Shown here piece after piece: positions 35,135-47,270 of a stretch of 64,000 nucleotides of DNA. The number at the start of each line of letters is the position of its first letter. Position 1 is the first letter of the stretch. The notes beneath the pieces were generated by a model that worked only from the letters and a program-made list of their open reading frames with translations, was not told the DNA's origin and did no database searches. Position numbers and translations under genes: made by a program. Source of the stretch: Polyporus tsugae (lineage: Eukaryota; Basidiomycota; Agaricomycetes; Polyporales; Polyporaceae); NCBI GenBank assembly GCA_024305745.1, contig JAHRBS010000002.1, forward strand, positions 2,790,001 through 2,854,000, read 5' to 3'.

Positions 35135-37634
35135 CCACCCGCGGCGTGACGGACGCAGGGCGTGGGCGTGGGTGCGGACCAGGGGCGCCTCAAGTCATCA
35201 ATAACACGACAATCCCCGGGCCTGAACGGCGTCCACGGTTCGCGACGGCTTCAATTCGATATATCCACAGCGCCGGCGTCGTTCTTATTCTCATCCTCGT
35301 TCTCGTTCTCGCGACTATCGTGGTTGTCGAGCACGAACCACGCTTTCCTTTTCAGAACGCGGCCTTCCCGCGCACGCCCCGGGTGCCTGGCTACTATGGC
35401 CACAATGTACATTACGGTTCTCCCGTCCCGGGCACGGCCCTCGTATGTAGTCTCTCGGTGCCGGCGACGCTCTTAATTACACGCACTCTATTTTCGTTCC
35501 CACATCCGCTCTCCCACGCTCTGCTCCTGTTCTCATCCGTGTACTTATGCGCATCCTCTTGCTATTCGCACCACGTCCGCCGCGGCTCGCGCACGGCCCG
35601 CACGTACTGTACTGCCCGTCCACACGCTGCAATTTCCCGCACGTCGGCTCGGGACCGTCACCGAGCTCGTGTGTGCATGTGAGCCCCTCATGGTGCGGTC
35701 TCGTGAACGGCTCCGATAGACGTCGCTCTCATGGCGGTCTGGGATCTCGGGCGCATTCGCGCGCGCCCAAAACCTCGGGAGGCGCATGAATAGGTCACTA
35801 GGTTAGTGAATGCGAGATCTAGAAGCGGCCGTCGTAGGTCGAAAGAGGGGCGCACACGTCAGTTAGAACATATATGCTTTTATTGCTCCCACCGCGCGCG
35901 ATCGTCGTTCCTTCGGGATGGGAGCGCGTTTGGAAACATAATGAATGTCGTGAACCTTGGCCCATGGCTAGTGCGGAATAGGACAAATTCGACCGCTACT
36001 GAGCGCACACACACCTTGAGGGGGTGGTGGTGCCAAACTTGGCTTGTGCTGCCGTGACCTGTCCGGAACCCGAACAGGCGTCAGAAGCTACAACGGAGTG
36101 GATCCTGGGTCACGATGCGCACAGCTTGGTCAAGAGCCCTGGGGACCAAGTTGCCCGCTGTGAAACCCTCGCAGATGGATGTGTGCCTCCACGGGCATCC
36201 AAAAGTATACCATCCGAATAGCTATTACTGAATGAAATTATAATTATAGGTTAGCCGAATAGTACGATGGTCCCTAAATGCGACTAAACGTACTGGGACA
36301 ACCGTGACTGGCTCCGCTGGCCATCGGGTTTTCATGCCCCCCCCCTCGCTGCCTTCCGGTAGTGGACCGAAGCGAAAGCAGGGTGAAATGAGATCAGTGG
36401 ACACTACACCACCTACACAGTGCCTGCCGCTTACATGTACACGTCGCGATACAGCAGCACTTCACGGGACGGCACAGGGCCCCACGGGTGGAATGTCGAA
36501 TGTCGTCGCTCCCGCATCAGACGATCAGTAAATCCGTCGGAGGCCTACACAGGTCCGTATCACTAGAGACTCTTGTGTCTGTGGCGGTACCTGCGGAAAT
36601 CCATTATCGTTCATCATGTGGTACGCGGGCTACCCGCACTTGCATTTCCCTCTGTGTAAACAAGGCGCGTTCTGATCCGCGTCCGGCAGTCGACGCGAAA
36701 TAGAGTGACCTTGATGATCCTACATTGTCGAGGGCTACCGTGACGAGGGAACACTGTCTTGGCTTCACTTTCCTCCACTTCGAGACACTGCCTTGATTCT
36801 AAAGGCTCGAACGTTTAAATCCCAACTGCAGCGCTGTCGTGGTTGTGAGAAGAGGTCTGTTCATAGCCATCAGCCCGAATTCGACAATCAAGGATGCCCG
36901 AACCTGCTGTTGACTGTGCAGTCCGTTGACTAGTCGTCGACAGATGTACGCACATTCGCGACTCTATCGCCCATTGACATTTGCCACCACGTTGCATGCG
37001 CCACGATAACGTTGGCAAGCCTCGGGGGCGGCCGAACGGCGTCGGCCGTCATGAACCTGGTCCCCGGCGATTTGGCTGGTATACAAGGTTCAGCTTGAGG
37101 GGAACTTGGGCCGAATACAGGGGGCAGGAACGCCGTGCTATCGACCGGGAAGTAGAGGTCTCAAGAGCTAAAGTCAACACAATGCCAGTGACGGCTGGCA
37201 CTAGCACTCACTGTGACCACGCCGACGGTCGGACTACGCTAGCCTTGTCTGGAGCCAGTGAAAACACACCGTCGAGAAAATAATCCGTAGACCGAGCGAA
37301 CGCAGTCCCAAGGACGTGAATTTTGCGCCACGGTCCCCCATGCCACATGGTGGTGGTGGTAGTTAACGAAGCGGATGCACTGGCACGGGGGTTCGATGAC
37401 CATGAGGATAAGTATCTGATAAGATAATGAGCCTGAGAGGGGATATGATTAGATTGCTTGTGTTGATTAGATGAGAATTGCGCCATAATCTGCCTCTTCC
37501 CGGGCCATGCCAAGGCCCATAAACTCGCGCTCTTCCTCCTTCCTTGATTGTCCTATACCTCTCCTGCTATCACGACTCGCCAGCGTTTTCCATCCTTGAT
37601 ATCCCGACACTACTGCGACAAGAACGAACGAAAG
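35135..37634. other. 2.5-kb intergenic, no supported gene
   Basis: This lies between Ku70 and the glutaredoxin gene, both on plus. Frames here have no recognised motif. It should include the Ku70 terminator and the glutaredoxin promoter. Confidence 0.5.
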
Positions 37635-38515
37635 ATGGCTGCTGCTGCTGTCACGAACTTTTACGAGGTGTCCTCTCCGGAACACTTCCAGAACGTGCTC
37701 TCCGAGGACCTCAACCGCGTCTCGCTTATCAACTTCTGGGCACCATGGGCAGAGCCATGCAAGCAGATGAACGAGGTCGTAATCGAGCTCGCGAAGAAGT
37801 ACCCTCAGGTAGTCGTGCTCCAGGTGCGTGCGCGGGATCCAGGATTCCTCCGTCGCGTACCCATCTACATGTAACTAACCGCGATCGATCCGCGCGTGTC
37901 TGGCCGTGCCTTATCCCAGGTGGAGGCGGAGGAACAAGGGGATATCGCGGAGTCCTTCGACATCGAGGCCGTGCCCGCGTTCGTCATTCTCCGTGTACGT
38001 ACACCCTTTATTCCTCCCCTCCCCTCCTCTCGCTCTGAACTCTGCGTCGTTTGCTTGTGCTCTAGGGCCACACCCTCCTCTCACGCATATCAGGCGCAGA
38101 CGCGCCCGCGCTCACCCAAGAGCTCGCAAAGCACACCCAGCCGCCCTCGTCCATCAAGCCCCAATCCACGACCGACCGCGCACCCGCCGCGCCCGCAGAG
38201 GAAGAGACCCCCGAGCAGCTTAACGCGCGTCTGCGCAAGCTCATGACGCAGACGGATGTCGTGCTCTTCATGAAGGGCTCGCCGGACACTCCCCGCTGCG
38301 GCTTCTCGCGGCGGATCGTCGGCCTGCTCCGGAACGAGAACGTGGCGTTCAACCACTTCGACATCCTCCAGGATGAGGGCGTGCGGCAGGGCCTCAAGGT
38401 GCTCAACGACTGGCCGACGTTCCCGCAGCTGATCGTCAAGGGCGAGTTCGTCGGCGGGCTCGACGTCGTGCAGGAGATGGTCGACAACGGGGAGTTCAAG
38501 ACGCTCTTGGCGTAG
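37635..38515 (+). CDS. Monothiol glutaredoxin with thioredoxin-like domain (Grx3/Grx4 type)
   Basis: Cytosolic/nuclear [2Fe-2S]-binding glutaredoxin that traffics iron and signals iron status. Exons are 37635-37823, 37920-37994 and 38066-38515. The N-terminal thioredoxin-like domain reads [20 protein letters not shown] with one cysteine in place of the usual CxxC, then [21 protein letters not shown] Pro/Thr/Ala linker follows. The glutaredoxin domain has [20 protein letters not shown] with the CGFS site, [20 protein letters not shown] and [17 protein letters not shown] at the C-terminus. One glutaredoxin domain, as in fungal Grx3/4. The domain order and length fit; the assignment is firm. Confidence 0.95.
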
Positions 38516-38889
38516 GCTGGGCTGGGAGCTGGGAGAAGTTCTATCCGGTGTATTTCGGTGTACGTTTAATACTCAGAGGGTGCCTTGTGCGTTGGCGGAT
38601 GCAGGCTGTGGCGACGTTTTCTGTCCTCATCATCCAAGTTGTGATCCCAACATTTGCTAACTGGTTGTAGGGATCCCAACGCATTGCGTGTGCTCATGGC
38701 GATGGCACGCAGTGAATAAGAACTTATTCTTACTGTGTGGCGCGGTCATGATTCCCAGTCGAAAGGCATTAGTGCCACAGTGCTCTACGGTCGGGATAGG
38801 GGAAGCTTGAGTAAACGTTTGGAGAATGTCCAGACAATGCATCGTTCAACCGCGCACGAAAGAGGGCCGCATATCCCTTGCGATAACAA

Positions 38890-40420
38890 CGGTAAGCATG
38901 TCGGGTATATCATTGTTAGTATATACTAACGAGCTTTGACCAAGACAGAAATGGCGGCTGCGAGACTGAACATGGTACTCATATACCAGTTTCTAACGTC
39001 TCAGACGTCCTCTCACTTGCTCCTCTCTCCACTCTGTTGCTACCCGTCGGCTACTTTTCATGCGCCCCATCTCTCACAGGCGGTTTATCCATTCTCAACT
39101 TATATTCCTTCCCTTTCCTCGACGCCCCTGCCCGCGTGCCGCACATCCGCGCGGGCCTCCGTCAGATCGGAGACAAACCCACCGACGCCTCTCTCCTCGG
39201 CGACATCGGCCGAATGCCTGAATAACCCACGCGTCTTTCCCGAGATCGCTACTCTCCAAAGCCCTCGCGGGGGGACGCGCGCACGCTTATTTGCACCGTT
39301 CGCCCGCCGCTGCCCGTGCTCGGCCTCCACTGCCCCCCCCCCCCCCGCCATTGAGGTCCCGCCTCGCTCGAAAAGCTCATCTCCCACCTGGCGCCGACGC
39401 TCGAGGAGCTCGGGATCGACCAGTTCACTGTCGACCCAGACGAGATACGCGCCATGCACGACTCCGACGCCTTGGTGCCGCCTGTCTTCAGCACGACGCA
39501 GCACGTCGCTGCTCGACCGCCTGCAGCACCTCTTGCCCGCCCTCAACCGCACGTTCCCCGTTCAACAACTTCAGGGCCCCGGAGGACACGTGTGCTCACT
39601 TGCGCGCCGCCAACCAATGTGCACAGGAAGGTAGCGGCGGGTGGACGAAGCTCGATCGCGTCACCTGTGATGCGCTCGTGTTCTACGTCCTCGGCCTCCG
39701 CTGCCCCATCCAGCTTGTCATGCTCGACGTCGCGCCCGGATACGGCTCTGCGTTCGCGCCGCATTACGCCGCGGCCGCCCTGCGCGAGAATCCCGTCCCA
39801 CGCCTGAAGCTGTCGTTCATGCTCCACGACAGACTGTGAATGTTTGACGGGGTGTTTGACTCACCCGAGCTCGCGCGCACCCTGACACGCCTGACACTCT
39901 GCCTGGTGTACGATGGCACTGGGCCCGAGCCTTCGTCGAGCTGGCCCGTGAGCGTGATAGACGTGGTAGAAGTGGGCACTGACCCGCCGCCGTGCCCCTG
40001 GTGGGACGATCTTCTGGTGCGTGCGTCGCTCTTTCATCATCCTTCACAGCGCAGCTTTTTTTTAGTGTTGATACAAATGCTTATGTGCGCTCGCTGTACG
40101 TCGTTCTCCGGTTACAGGCCAAGATGTGCTCCTCACTCGAGCCGCGGCACAACCTCACCCACCCCCGCATCGTCATCCACTCGAACACCGCCGAGGAGGA
40201 AGATGCGGACGACTCCATCTCGTTTGCGCACGCCCTCCGCCGATGCGGGTCCGACAACGAACTTGGGGAAGGGGGAAATGTCGCCGCCTCGCTCGTCCGG
40301 GCGGTTCCGTCGTTGCAGTACGTCTTCCTCACGACCAACGGGTATCTCCCGGTTCCTGAGGGGAGGCGCACGGCGGGCTGGCTCTACGTGGAAGTGTATG
40401 GGCCGAAGTATGAGGGGTGA
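38890..40420 (+). pseudogene. Decayed F-box protein gene (copy A, right)
   Basis: The upstream 60 bp and the start MAAARLN at 38951 match the left copy at 281 (minus). The frame breaks within the F-box, so the expected DVLGILCQFLTD helix is lost. Downstream pieces of a leucine-rich-repeat-like F-box protein are scattered over frames: LARTLTRLTLCLVYDGTG around 39868-39920, RHNLTHPRIVIHSNTAEEED and SLVRAVPSLQYVFLTTNG up to 40420. A run of about 15 C occurs at 39332. Several frameshifts make function unlikely, although some breaks could be introns. Confidence 0.55.
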
Positions 40421-40913
40421 TTGAACGCTTCTCTGGCGTGGCGCGTCGCGAAGCGGCAGCCCGGGGACTCGGATAACGTGACGGGAACGAGATGCAAGAC
40501 GGAGATGGAGAGCAGGAGCCGGTGCTTGTGGAGCTGCACAATGACGTCGCGGAGATGGCCATAAGACGGAAGGAGCTTGTTCTGTCGGACAAAGACGAGA
40601 TGGGTAGCCTGTGATAGAGGTTTGCTGACATGGGACTGACTGGTTTTCGGGGATGGAATATGATTGAATAAGTGACATGATATGTCGCAGAACGGATGGC
40701 TCAGCAGCTGTGCATTCGAGTACTGGTACTATGTGTCCCGGCATATCCTATCTATGGCCGGTTCAACTTGTGTGGAGTGGAGTCAGGTTGCCGGACGGAG
40801 CTCGGCCCGGATAAGCCGCATTGGAAGGTGCCGGCGCTTCGATTGCCTTTTGGCGACAGCTCCGTTTTCGTCTGTCTTTTCGTCGCCATCTTTGTGCACG
40901 CTCTTCGAATACT

Positions 40914-40939
40914 ACCTCTCTCTCTCTCTCTCTCTCTCC
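40914..40939. repeat. (CT)n microsatellite
   Basis: About a dozen CT units in the presumed 5' UTR of F-box-like copy B. The left arm lacks this expansion. Confidence 0.9.
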
Positions 40940-41019
40940 ACCCGGCCACGCTCGAGCCCAGCGGCAAAGAGCCTCCCCACGGGCACAAGATTTTTCTCTT
41001 CTTTGAAACCTCCACAAGG

Positions 41020-42072
41020 ATGCCTGTCACTTTGTTCGACCTCCCACCTGAGCTTCACCTTCTCATCAAGGACTGGATATCGCCGTCCGACCTCCGCACA
41101 CACGTCTGCTTCTACCTCTCAGACCCTCGATGCGCCTCGCTCTATGATTCTCGACCCAATCCGGACAAATTTTGGAAGCTCCTATGTTGGAATAACGGGC
41201 TCGGGCAGCTCCCAGACGAAACCACCAAGACGGAAACGACTTGGGGCGACATTGCGACCCGCGTCATACACTCCGATGGCTTCTGCACACACCCTCAGTG
41301 CGGCGAGGCGCTTCTCGAGTACAACCGTATGTCATCCTCTGCGCTCATGCGACTCTTCTTTCCCTATAGTAACAATGCGCCATTTACCATCACAGGCGCA
41401 AGCATGCGGGAGGCTGCCAAGCACGGAGTCCAGCCGTTCTCCCCGCTGCACATCCGCGGGAGCTACGATGGCGACGCACGCACGGACCTTCACCGCATCG
41501 TCGCACACATCAGCTTCCGGCCGCACACCGAATTGCGCGCCTAGGGTGTGCCGAGCTTTCCCGTCGACCGCGACGCGCACCTCCGCTCGTCTGGGGACGT
41601 GCTGGTGGAGTGGGAGGGGACCGACGCCGCGAACGAGCGGGAGTATCTCTGGCGGCACCCGCTCGCCGCGCGGAGTTTCGCGACGTTCGCCCCGACCGTT
41701 TCGCTCTTCCTTTTCGCGGTTGCTGGGATCGACTTCCAGCACGACCGGATCAGCTCTGCGCGGGCGCTCACGGTGCTGGAGGTGCTGGACCTCATCCAGA
41801 AGGAGTACGTTCCCACTCTGGACCACTTATTCGACTCGGACTCGGACTCGGATACGGACGCGCGGAAGCTGGCTGATTGTGCGTGGCCCAGCTTGAACCT
41901 TGAACGCACCGTGTACGCCGTCTCCTCGCGCTACGTGTCGGCGCACGAAGGGTGCATTTCCCGGCACGGCTGGTTTATGTTCGAGATCATGCTGCGCTTG
42001 CGCACCCTCCGGGGGATTCTGTCGATCTGGTACGCCGGTGCGCCAACTCTCCGTGTCCGCGGCTTTTGCTGA
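41020..42072 (+). pseudogene. F-box-like protein gene (copy B, right) with in-frame stop
   Basis: Start at 41020: MPVTLFDLPPELHLLIKDWI, then THVCFYLSDPRCASLYDSR, FWKLLCWNNGLGQLPDE and GFCTHPQCGEALLEYN. A GT-AG intron of about 68 bp follows at 41328-41395. A TAG at 41542-41544 interrupts the frame after FRPHTEL; the same frame resumes at once with PVDRDAHLRSSGDVL and runs to 42072 through REYLWRHPLAARSFATFAPT and LTVLEVLDLIQKEYVPTLD. The left copy has sense codons at the stop position but is frameshifted elsewhere, so the two copies carry different lesions. This copy is either a pseudogene by one nonsense codon or makes a truncated protein. Confidence 0.6.
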
Positions 42073-42846
42073 TGGTTCGCTCTGGCACGTCGACACCCGG
42101 GCCGCCGTGGCCCGTCAGTCCCATCCAACAAGTGGAGCTTGATGAATACACCGACGCTGGTCCGGCTTTCCGCTTCCACCTGCAGTGATCCCTGGACGAT
42201 GATACAGGCTGCGCCTTGGCTCCCGAGCGGCGAGAATTGTTCTGCGTCTTGCAGGTCGAAATACACAATCGCTTTTCCACTCTGTCTACCATCGTCTTAT
42301 AACGGTATTCTTCTGTTTAGGGGCTCCTGCGGGGCGGCAGCGTTGGGTTGTGATATATGCGACACTGAGATCGCAGATACGTGGCTCTTGGCCCCACTAT
42401 CGACCTCTAGGACGTGTTGCATTCCCTGTAGAATCTTTCTTGCTGGACCAGCATCAACTATCTTGTCGCCATCCTAGACCATGCTCCAGGGGCCAATGTA
42501 CGCGGGCGAGCTGAACCTGGACCTTCAACGGTAGAATTCTTTGATAAACTCCACATTGATAGTGTTTCCACCCAGCGAAATATAATACACCTTTGGAACA
42601 GAGGCAATACCAGCGGCATAAAGAGGGTAGGTGGTAATACAATATAGAAACAATATTGATAGCGGTCATGCGATTTTGGACGGCTGAAAGGAGGGACGAT
42701 ACGGAACGCACTGCGTGCAGCGCGTGCACACCGCGGACTCTGGTAGCAGAATAGAACATCCGCCCATAAATACCCCGATCCGACCCCTCTCGCACACCAC
42801 AGGAATCTCCGAACAGAGACTGCGGGCACCGTACGGCTCTCAGGAG

Positions 42847-43410
42847 TCAGAGGCACACAAAGCACCCGACGAGCACCGGGTCGATCCGCCACCGCGGGTA
42901 CGTGTATGACACGACCGCGCTCTGGCTCTCCCTGGCCGCCGGCGCGGACGCGTTCACGTTGCGCGAGTGCGTCGTCACTGGGGCGGAGCGCGTGGGTGTC
43001 GGGACCGCGGTGGGGACGAGGGCGGCGGCGGCCTTGGCCCGCTGAAGCGGGTTTTGCCTCTCGTTCTGCTTCTCCGTGGTCGGGGACGGGGTTGTGGGTG
43101 TGGGAATGGGGGGTACGGTGCCGCGCTCGCACTCGGGCGAACCTGGCTCGCGGCGGGTGAGAGTGCTGAATGCGCAGCTCACTTTGTGGCGGAGTGTCCG
43201 TGGGGCGCGTGGCGCGGCGGGGGTCTCGGGGGCGGAGCCGTGGTCACTCTCGATGCGAGAGTATTGGGTTCTCTCCACCGCCATCGCTGGTGGACGTTCT
43301 ATGGGGGAGGGAGCTGCGCGTTCGCGCTTATGTTCGGAGGTTAGTTGTGGATATGCGCGACCTGCATACCTGCTTAGCCGGAGACTGGAGTGGCTGCACT
43401 TGACTGGCAA
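42847..43410 (-). CDS. Conserved hypothetical protein, 187 aa
   Basis: Start at 43410: MPVKCSHSSLRLSRYAGRAY; end YPRWRIDPVLVGCFVCL. The C-terminal half is conserved in the left arm (338-649), including the stop, which supports real coding. The middle is Pro/Thr/Ser-rich and probably disordered. No signal peptide, membrane segment or known domain is seen. It is transcribed towards F-box-like copy B and ends about 770 bp from it. Function unknown. Confidence 0.5.
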   Translation of the reverse strand: MPVKCSHSSLRLSRYAGRAYPQLTSEHKRERAAPSPIERPPAMAVERTQYSRIESDHGSAPETPAAPRAPRTLRHKVSCAFSTLTRREPGSPECERGTVPPIPTPTTPSPTTEKQNERQNPLQRAKAAAALVPTAVPTPTRSAPVTTHSRNVNASAPAARESQSAVVSYTYPRWRIDPVLVGCFVCL

Positions 43411-44189
43411 ACGTGCGCGAAAGACTCGTTAACCAGAGAAGGTGGAGGGCGGGTGGACAGGGCTCTTGGCTTCTATGAAATTTTGAAACGCAAGAATGCC
43501 CCTAAACTTCTTCCTAGGTTTGAAGCTTAGCATCTAGTCTCGCCTCGCGGATGTAGCTTGGAAGTTGTATAAACACAGCGGCGTGCCAGCCCACCCGTCG
43601 TTTCATGGGGGCCATAAACACCTACCGACGACCCGGCTCCCAGTCTATGCCCCCCGGATTATCACCGTAGAGTCTGGATTTCGACCGTCCCGGGGCGTCG
43701 CGCGAGTCGAAGCGTTGGAAGAAGCCCCAAGATGAGTTCTATTTGATGTGTTGAGGCCCTTGTGGCCTGATAGAGTCCACTGCGCCTCGCCGAGTTTGTA
43801 TCTGGCCGTGCCCGTCCCGAGCACGAAGTATGCCTCCCTGTCGATGAGGATGTTCCGGCATGGGCGGCGTTTGACTGTACTTACGGCGGTACTCCTTGGT
43901 CCGATCTGCTCTTGAGGATAGGACAAGGACACATATCCGAGTCTGAGACAAGTTACTTCCGCCACAATGCGGCCAGACAACGGGCGTTTAATCGCTATTT
44001 CGGGAAGGTCGGGACGACGTCGACAATGGAGCGTGGCCACACTTCCATTTCACGACCAGGTTCGAGCCTCGGACAGGACACTCCCCACTCTCTCCTCCAC
44101 CTTGAAACTGAGCAATCTAGATCGTCCTCATCTGGGGCTGATACCGTAGTGATATCATTCCGAGCGGAGACCGGGAACAGATAACCGCA
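43411..44189. other. Intergenic, probable Maf promoter
   Basis: A minus-strand frame of 131 codons (43645-44040) has no recognised motif. Nothing else is seen. Confidence 0.45.
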
Positions 44190-45713
44190 ATGATGTCGTT
44201 CTTCAGCTCTAAGAAGGTCGAGCTCCCCGCCCACAATCCTGTCCTCCCGCATGCGCTCAAGATCCCTGCGTTCGAGAGGCTCGTTGGCAAGCGCGTCATC
44301 CTCGCGTCCAATAGCCCCCGTAGAAGAGAGATCCTCCGTACATTCGTACGTCACCTGAACCAACCCTAAGCCTACTGACGCATTTCAGCGCGATCGTTGC
44401 TAATATGCGTGTGTTTGTGTTTGTAGGGGCTGGAGCCAGAGATCGTTCCGTCGACGTTCGAGGAGACTCTCCCATTTGGCGGGTTCCAGGACCCCCATGA
44501 GTACCCGGTCGCGACTGCGACGCACAAGGCGGTCGAGGTCTACGAGCGGCTCGTGGTAAGTCCGAGGCACCCTTATCTGTGGCGCGATATGAGCCACCAT
44601 CGTGACGTTGTGTTTGGTTCGGGACGGTGCGACTTTCATCGTTCGGCATCGCCTTCATGTTCATCATCTCCTCGCCGAATCGCTCGTCGAAGCGTCATAT
44701 TTGACTAATTCTCCGCGGAGACCACCTGCTGTGTCCTCGAACCCTGACGAATAATGGTGATGTGGCTCTGGTGGACAGCATAGCCATCCCGCCACCCAGA
44801 ATCTGCCAACTAAGATGCCAGTGTGTGGCCTGGAATATGCTTCACGGCTGTCCATCTTCACGTCCTCGCCAGTCTCCAGTATGATCGAGTGCGAACGGCT
44901 GACGTAACCATACAGACAGAACAACCCGACGACGCGCCGGACCTCGTCATTGCAGGTCGGTCTCCCTCTCCCCCTCTCCCCCTTTTCCCTTCCCCTCTGC
45001 CTTCTCCCCAATCTGTATGCTTATACTTACCCCCAAGTTCACAATTATACAGCCGACACCGTCGTCCTAACGCACGCCCCGGTGGGATTAGAGAGCCAGT
45101 CGCAGTTCGCGGAGGAGATCGGGGGCCCCGCCCCGCAGGACATCCTCGAGAAGCCCCTCGACAAGGAAGACAACATGCGCATGCTTCTCGATCTCAATGG
45201 CGGCCGGTGCGAGGTCGTCACTGGCGTCACCATCGGTGCGTCCGTCTCCCCCCCCTCTCGCATTACCGTGCTTGTTTGTGCTGACAACAAAGTCCTCGCG
45301 CCTGCCCAGTGTTTCCGGTGCTGGAAGCCCCAGGATACAAAATTAAGTGAGTCCTGAGATAGAATAAGGAAGGGTCGAAGGGCTTACGACAAACCGCCGG
45401 TGCAGGTCGTTAGAGGAGCGCACGCTCGTCTACTTCGCGGAGAACGAGCAGTCGCTCCTCCGCGCGTACGTCGAGAACGGCGAGGGCCGCGACCGCGCGG
45501 GCGGCTTTGCCATCCAGGTGCGGCGACTCCCCCCTCCCCATACCTCCACCTCCACTCTTGCGCGGTTCGCTGACGGGGTTGCAGGGCCTGGGCGGGATGT
45601 TGGTCAGTAAGGTTGAGGGCGACTACCACAACGTTGTGGGCTTCCCCGCCGCGTCGTTTTTCAAGTTCTTGGACGTGCTCATCGAGGAGGAGATAGACTT
45701 CCTCTCGGACTAA
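44190..45713 (+). CDS. Maf/Ham1-like nucleotide pyrophosphatase
   Basis: Hydrolyses non-canonical or specific nucleoside triphosphates (dTTP/UTP-type Maf family), a house-cleaning enzyme. Start at 44190: MMSFFSSKKVELPAHN; then VGKRVILASNSPRRREILRT with the family's ASxSPRR signature, GLEPEIVPSTFEETLPF, HKAVEVYERLV, VIAADTVVLTHAPVGLESQS (catalytic Asp), LEKPLDKEDNMRMLLDLNGG, CEVVTGVTIVFPVLEAPGYK, and GGFAIQGLGGMLVSKVEGDY followed by HNVVGFPAASFFKFLDVLI. Seven exons; intron 2 (44556-44915) is unusually long at 360 bp. All core motifs are intact. Confidence 0.93.
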
Positions 45714-46019
45714 GCCCGTTGTTCGTTGGAGGACTAGGCATGTTTCGCACCATAGACTGTTCGTTAGAGTTCAATAAGCTCAGCGCAGAGTCGCGCATAC
45801 AGCTTTGGTGGTTTGGCCCGAAGACCGGGGGAGAGCGGTCTTGTCATTTCTTCGCGCTTCATACATTTGCTTGTTGGCACTGGTTCGTCGTGGTTGCATG
45901 CAACTGTGTGTGCCAGTGTTAGGTATAGAATACATAGTAGTAGGCGTAAAATAAGACGTCTGCACTACTACAGCTGAATGATTCAAGCGATTTGGTGGCG
46001 CGGGGGGGCATATTCTGTA
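45714..46019. other. Short intergenic region
   Basis: 3' flank of the Maf gene. No feature seen. Confidence 0.5.
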
Positions 46020-47270
46020 GGCCCGTTTTCCGATCTTTCCTCTCTCACCCCTCTATCGGTACCGGCGGAGCGATGAATTGGTAGTTCGTGTGGTGAGTCT
46101 TGCCTTTTATTTATCGATGACGGTCCTTACTTAAGACTACCCCACCGCAGGAGGACGTTGCCCGCCGCTCGCTACGCTCGCCTTGCATTCCATTTGCGTC
46201 AACCTGGATCTCGAGACGAAACCAGCGAGGCGGATGCGAATCGGTTCTCCCGATAGTTATGAACCTGATGAACTAGACAAGTTTTCGGAGATCCTGGAGG
46301 ATGGAGATCACGCCGGTAGCGGTCCTGTTGCAGACTCAGTGGCCATAACTACGCGAACTTTCCCTGAGCGGAGAGTTTCATCCGAGCGCAGGATACGTGG
46401 CTCCATTCGTGTCCTTGTTTTCTGGGATGTCCAGGTTACGCATCTTGAACCTCGCACTCGCGTTACCTCCGGGCGTCGATAGAAAACGGCTGATGCTGTG
46501 GCCAGAGGGTTACGAATCGCGACTCCCTTGGCCGGACTTGGAAGCGTTGACCGTCTCGTTCCTTGATCCGGAAGACGGTATCTTTTCCCGTCTCCCCCTA
46601 TCCTTGCGACGCTTGTCCCTGCGCTGTACCCCCCATCACTGCCTCCATTTGTGGGAACGGAATCAGTATTTTTACTACCGGTCGCCTATCCTACACGCAT
46701 CGGAGATGCTGGAGGTCCTCACCAAAATGTCTGCCCCTCTTCTCGACTCCCTCCAGCTCGAGTACCGCGCAAATGATGCAGACGACGACCTCTTACGCTG
46801 CATTTCCGACAAGTTTCCCAATGTGCGGGCCCTGGAGGTTCACCGCTTCCTAGCATCGTATAGTGACACTATTTCTGTGGTGAGTCTTCGTCGCCATCAT
46901 CCCGCACCCGTGCGCAGTTTCTCATCGTGCTACACAGGCCAGCATCGCTCGCCGACTGGCGCCTCTCCGTTCTTTACATACCCTTCGCGCTCATTTTCAA
47001 TTGCCTGACTCGATGACCATCCGACCACCTCCACGACAGGAATATCCGGAGGTCGATGAGCGTTATTTTGAGGGAAGTGTCGAGGAGCTTTGTCAAACTG
47101 CTGCCGTTATAAGGAGCGTCCTCCCGCAGTCGGATCTCGGACTCTGGTTGTTGCGACGAGAGGATTGCGGGGGGAGGTGGAGGTTATTTCGCCGAGCCAT
47201 CAAACAGGATGGCGATCAAGGCCTGGCACGAGAGGAGCTTGACCCCGCCGGTGGCCGGGTAAGACTAAGC
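46020..47270 (+). pseudogene. Fragmented F-box/LRR paralog remnants
   Basis: Two pieces lie in the wrong order for one gene. Piece 1 (46020-46330) matches the end of the interrupted F-box gene at about 56415-56720: shared non-coding bases around the intron donor (ggttcgtgtggtgagtctt at 56463), then LDLETKPARRMRIGS and YEPDELDKFSEILED. Piece 2 (from about 46400) matches the middle of the F-box paralogs: LFSGMSRLRILNLALALPPG, LPWPDLEALTVSFLDPEDGI, LEYRANDADDDLLRCISDKF and VRALEVHRFL, then probably EYPEVDERYFEGSVEELCQ. No F-box-coding 5' end precedes it. These look like the tail of one lost copy and the body of another. Confidence 0.6.

Larger units (their letters stand above)
40670..43110. repeat. 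Right arm of inverted segmental duplication
   Basis: Inverted relative to 300-2670. It carries F-box-like copy B and the small conserved ORF in the same mutual arrangement. Shared non-coding blocks flank both, for example at 40675-40710 and 42540-42850. In this arm F-box copy A lies upstream of copy B; in the left arm it lies beyond the small ORF. Confidence 0.75.

Noticed and set aside
39332..39346. Long C run, also G run near 1314-1326
   Set aside because: Simple homopolymers; may be assembly-prone but carry no evident function.
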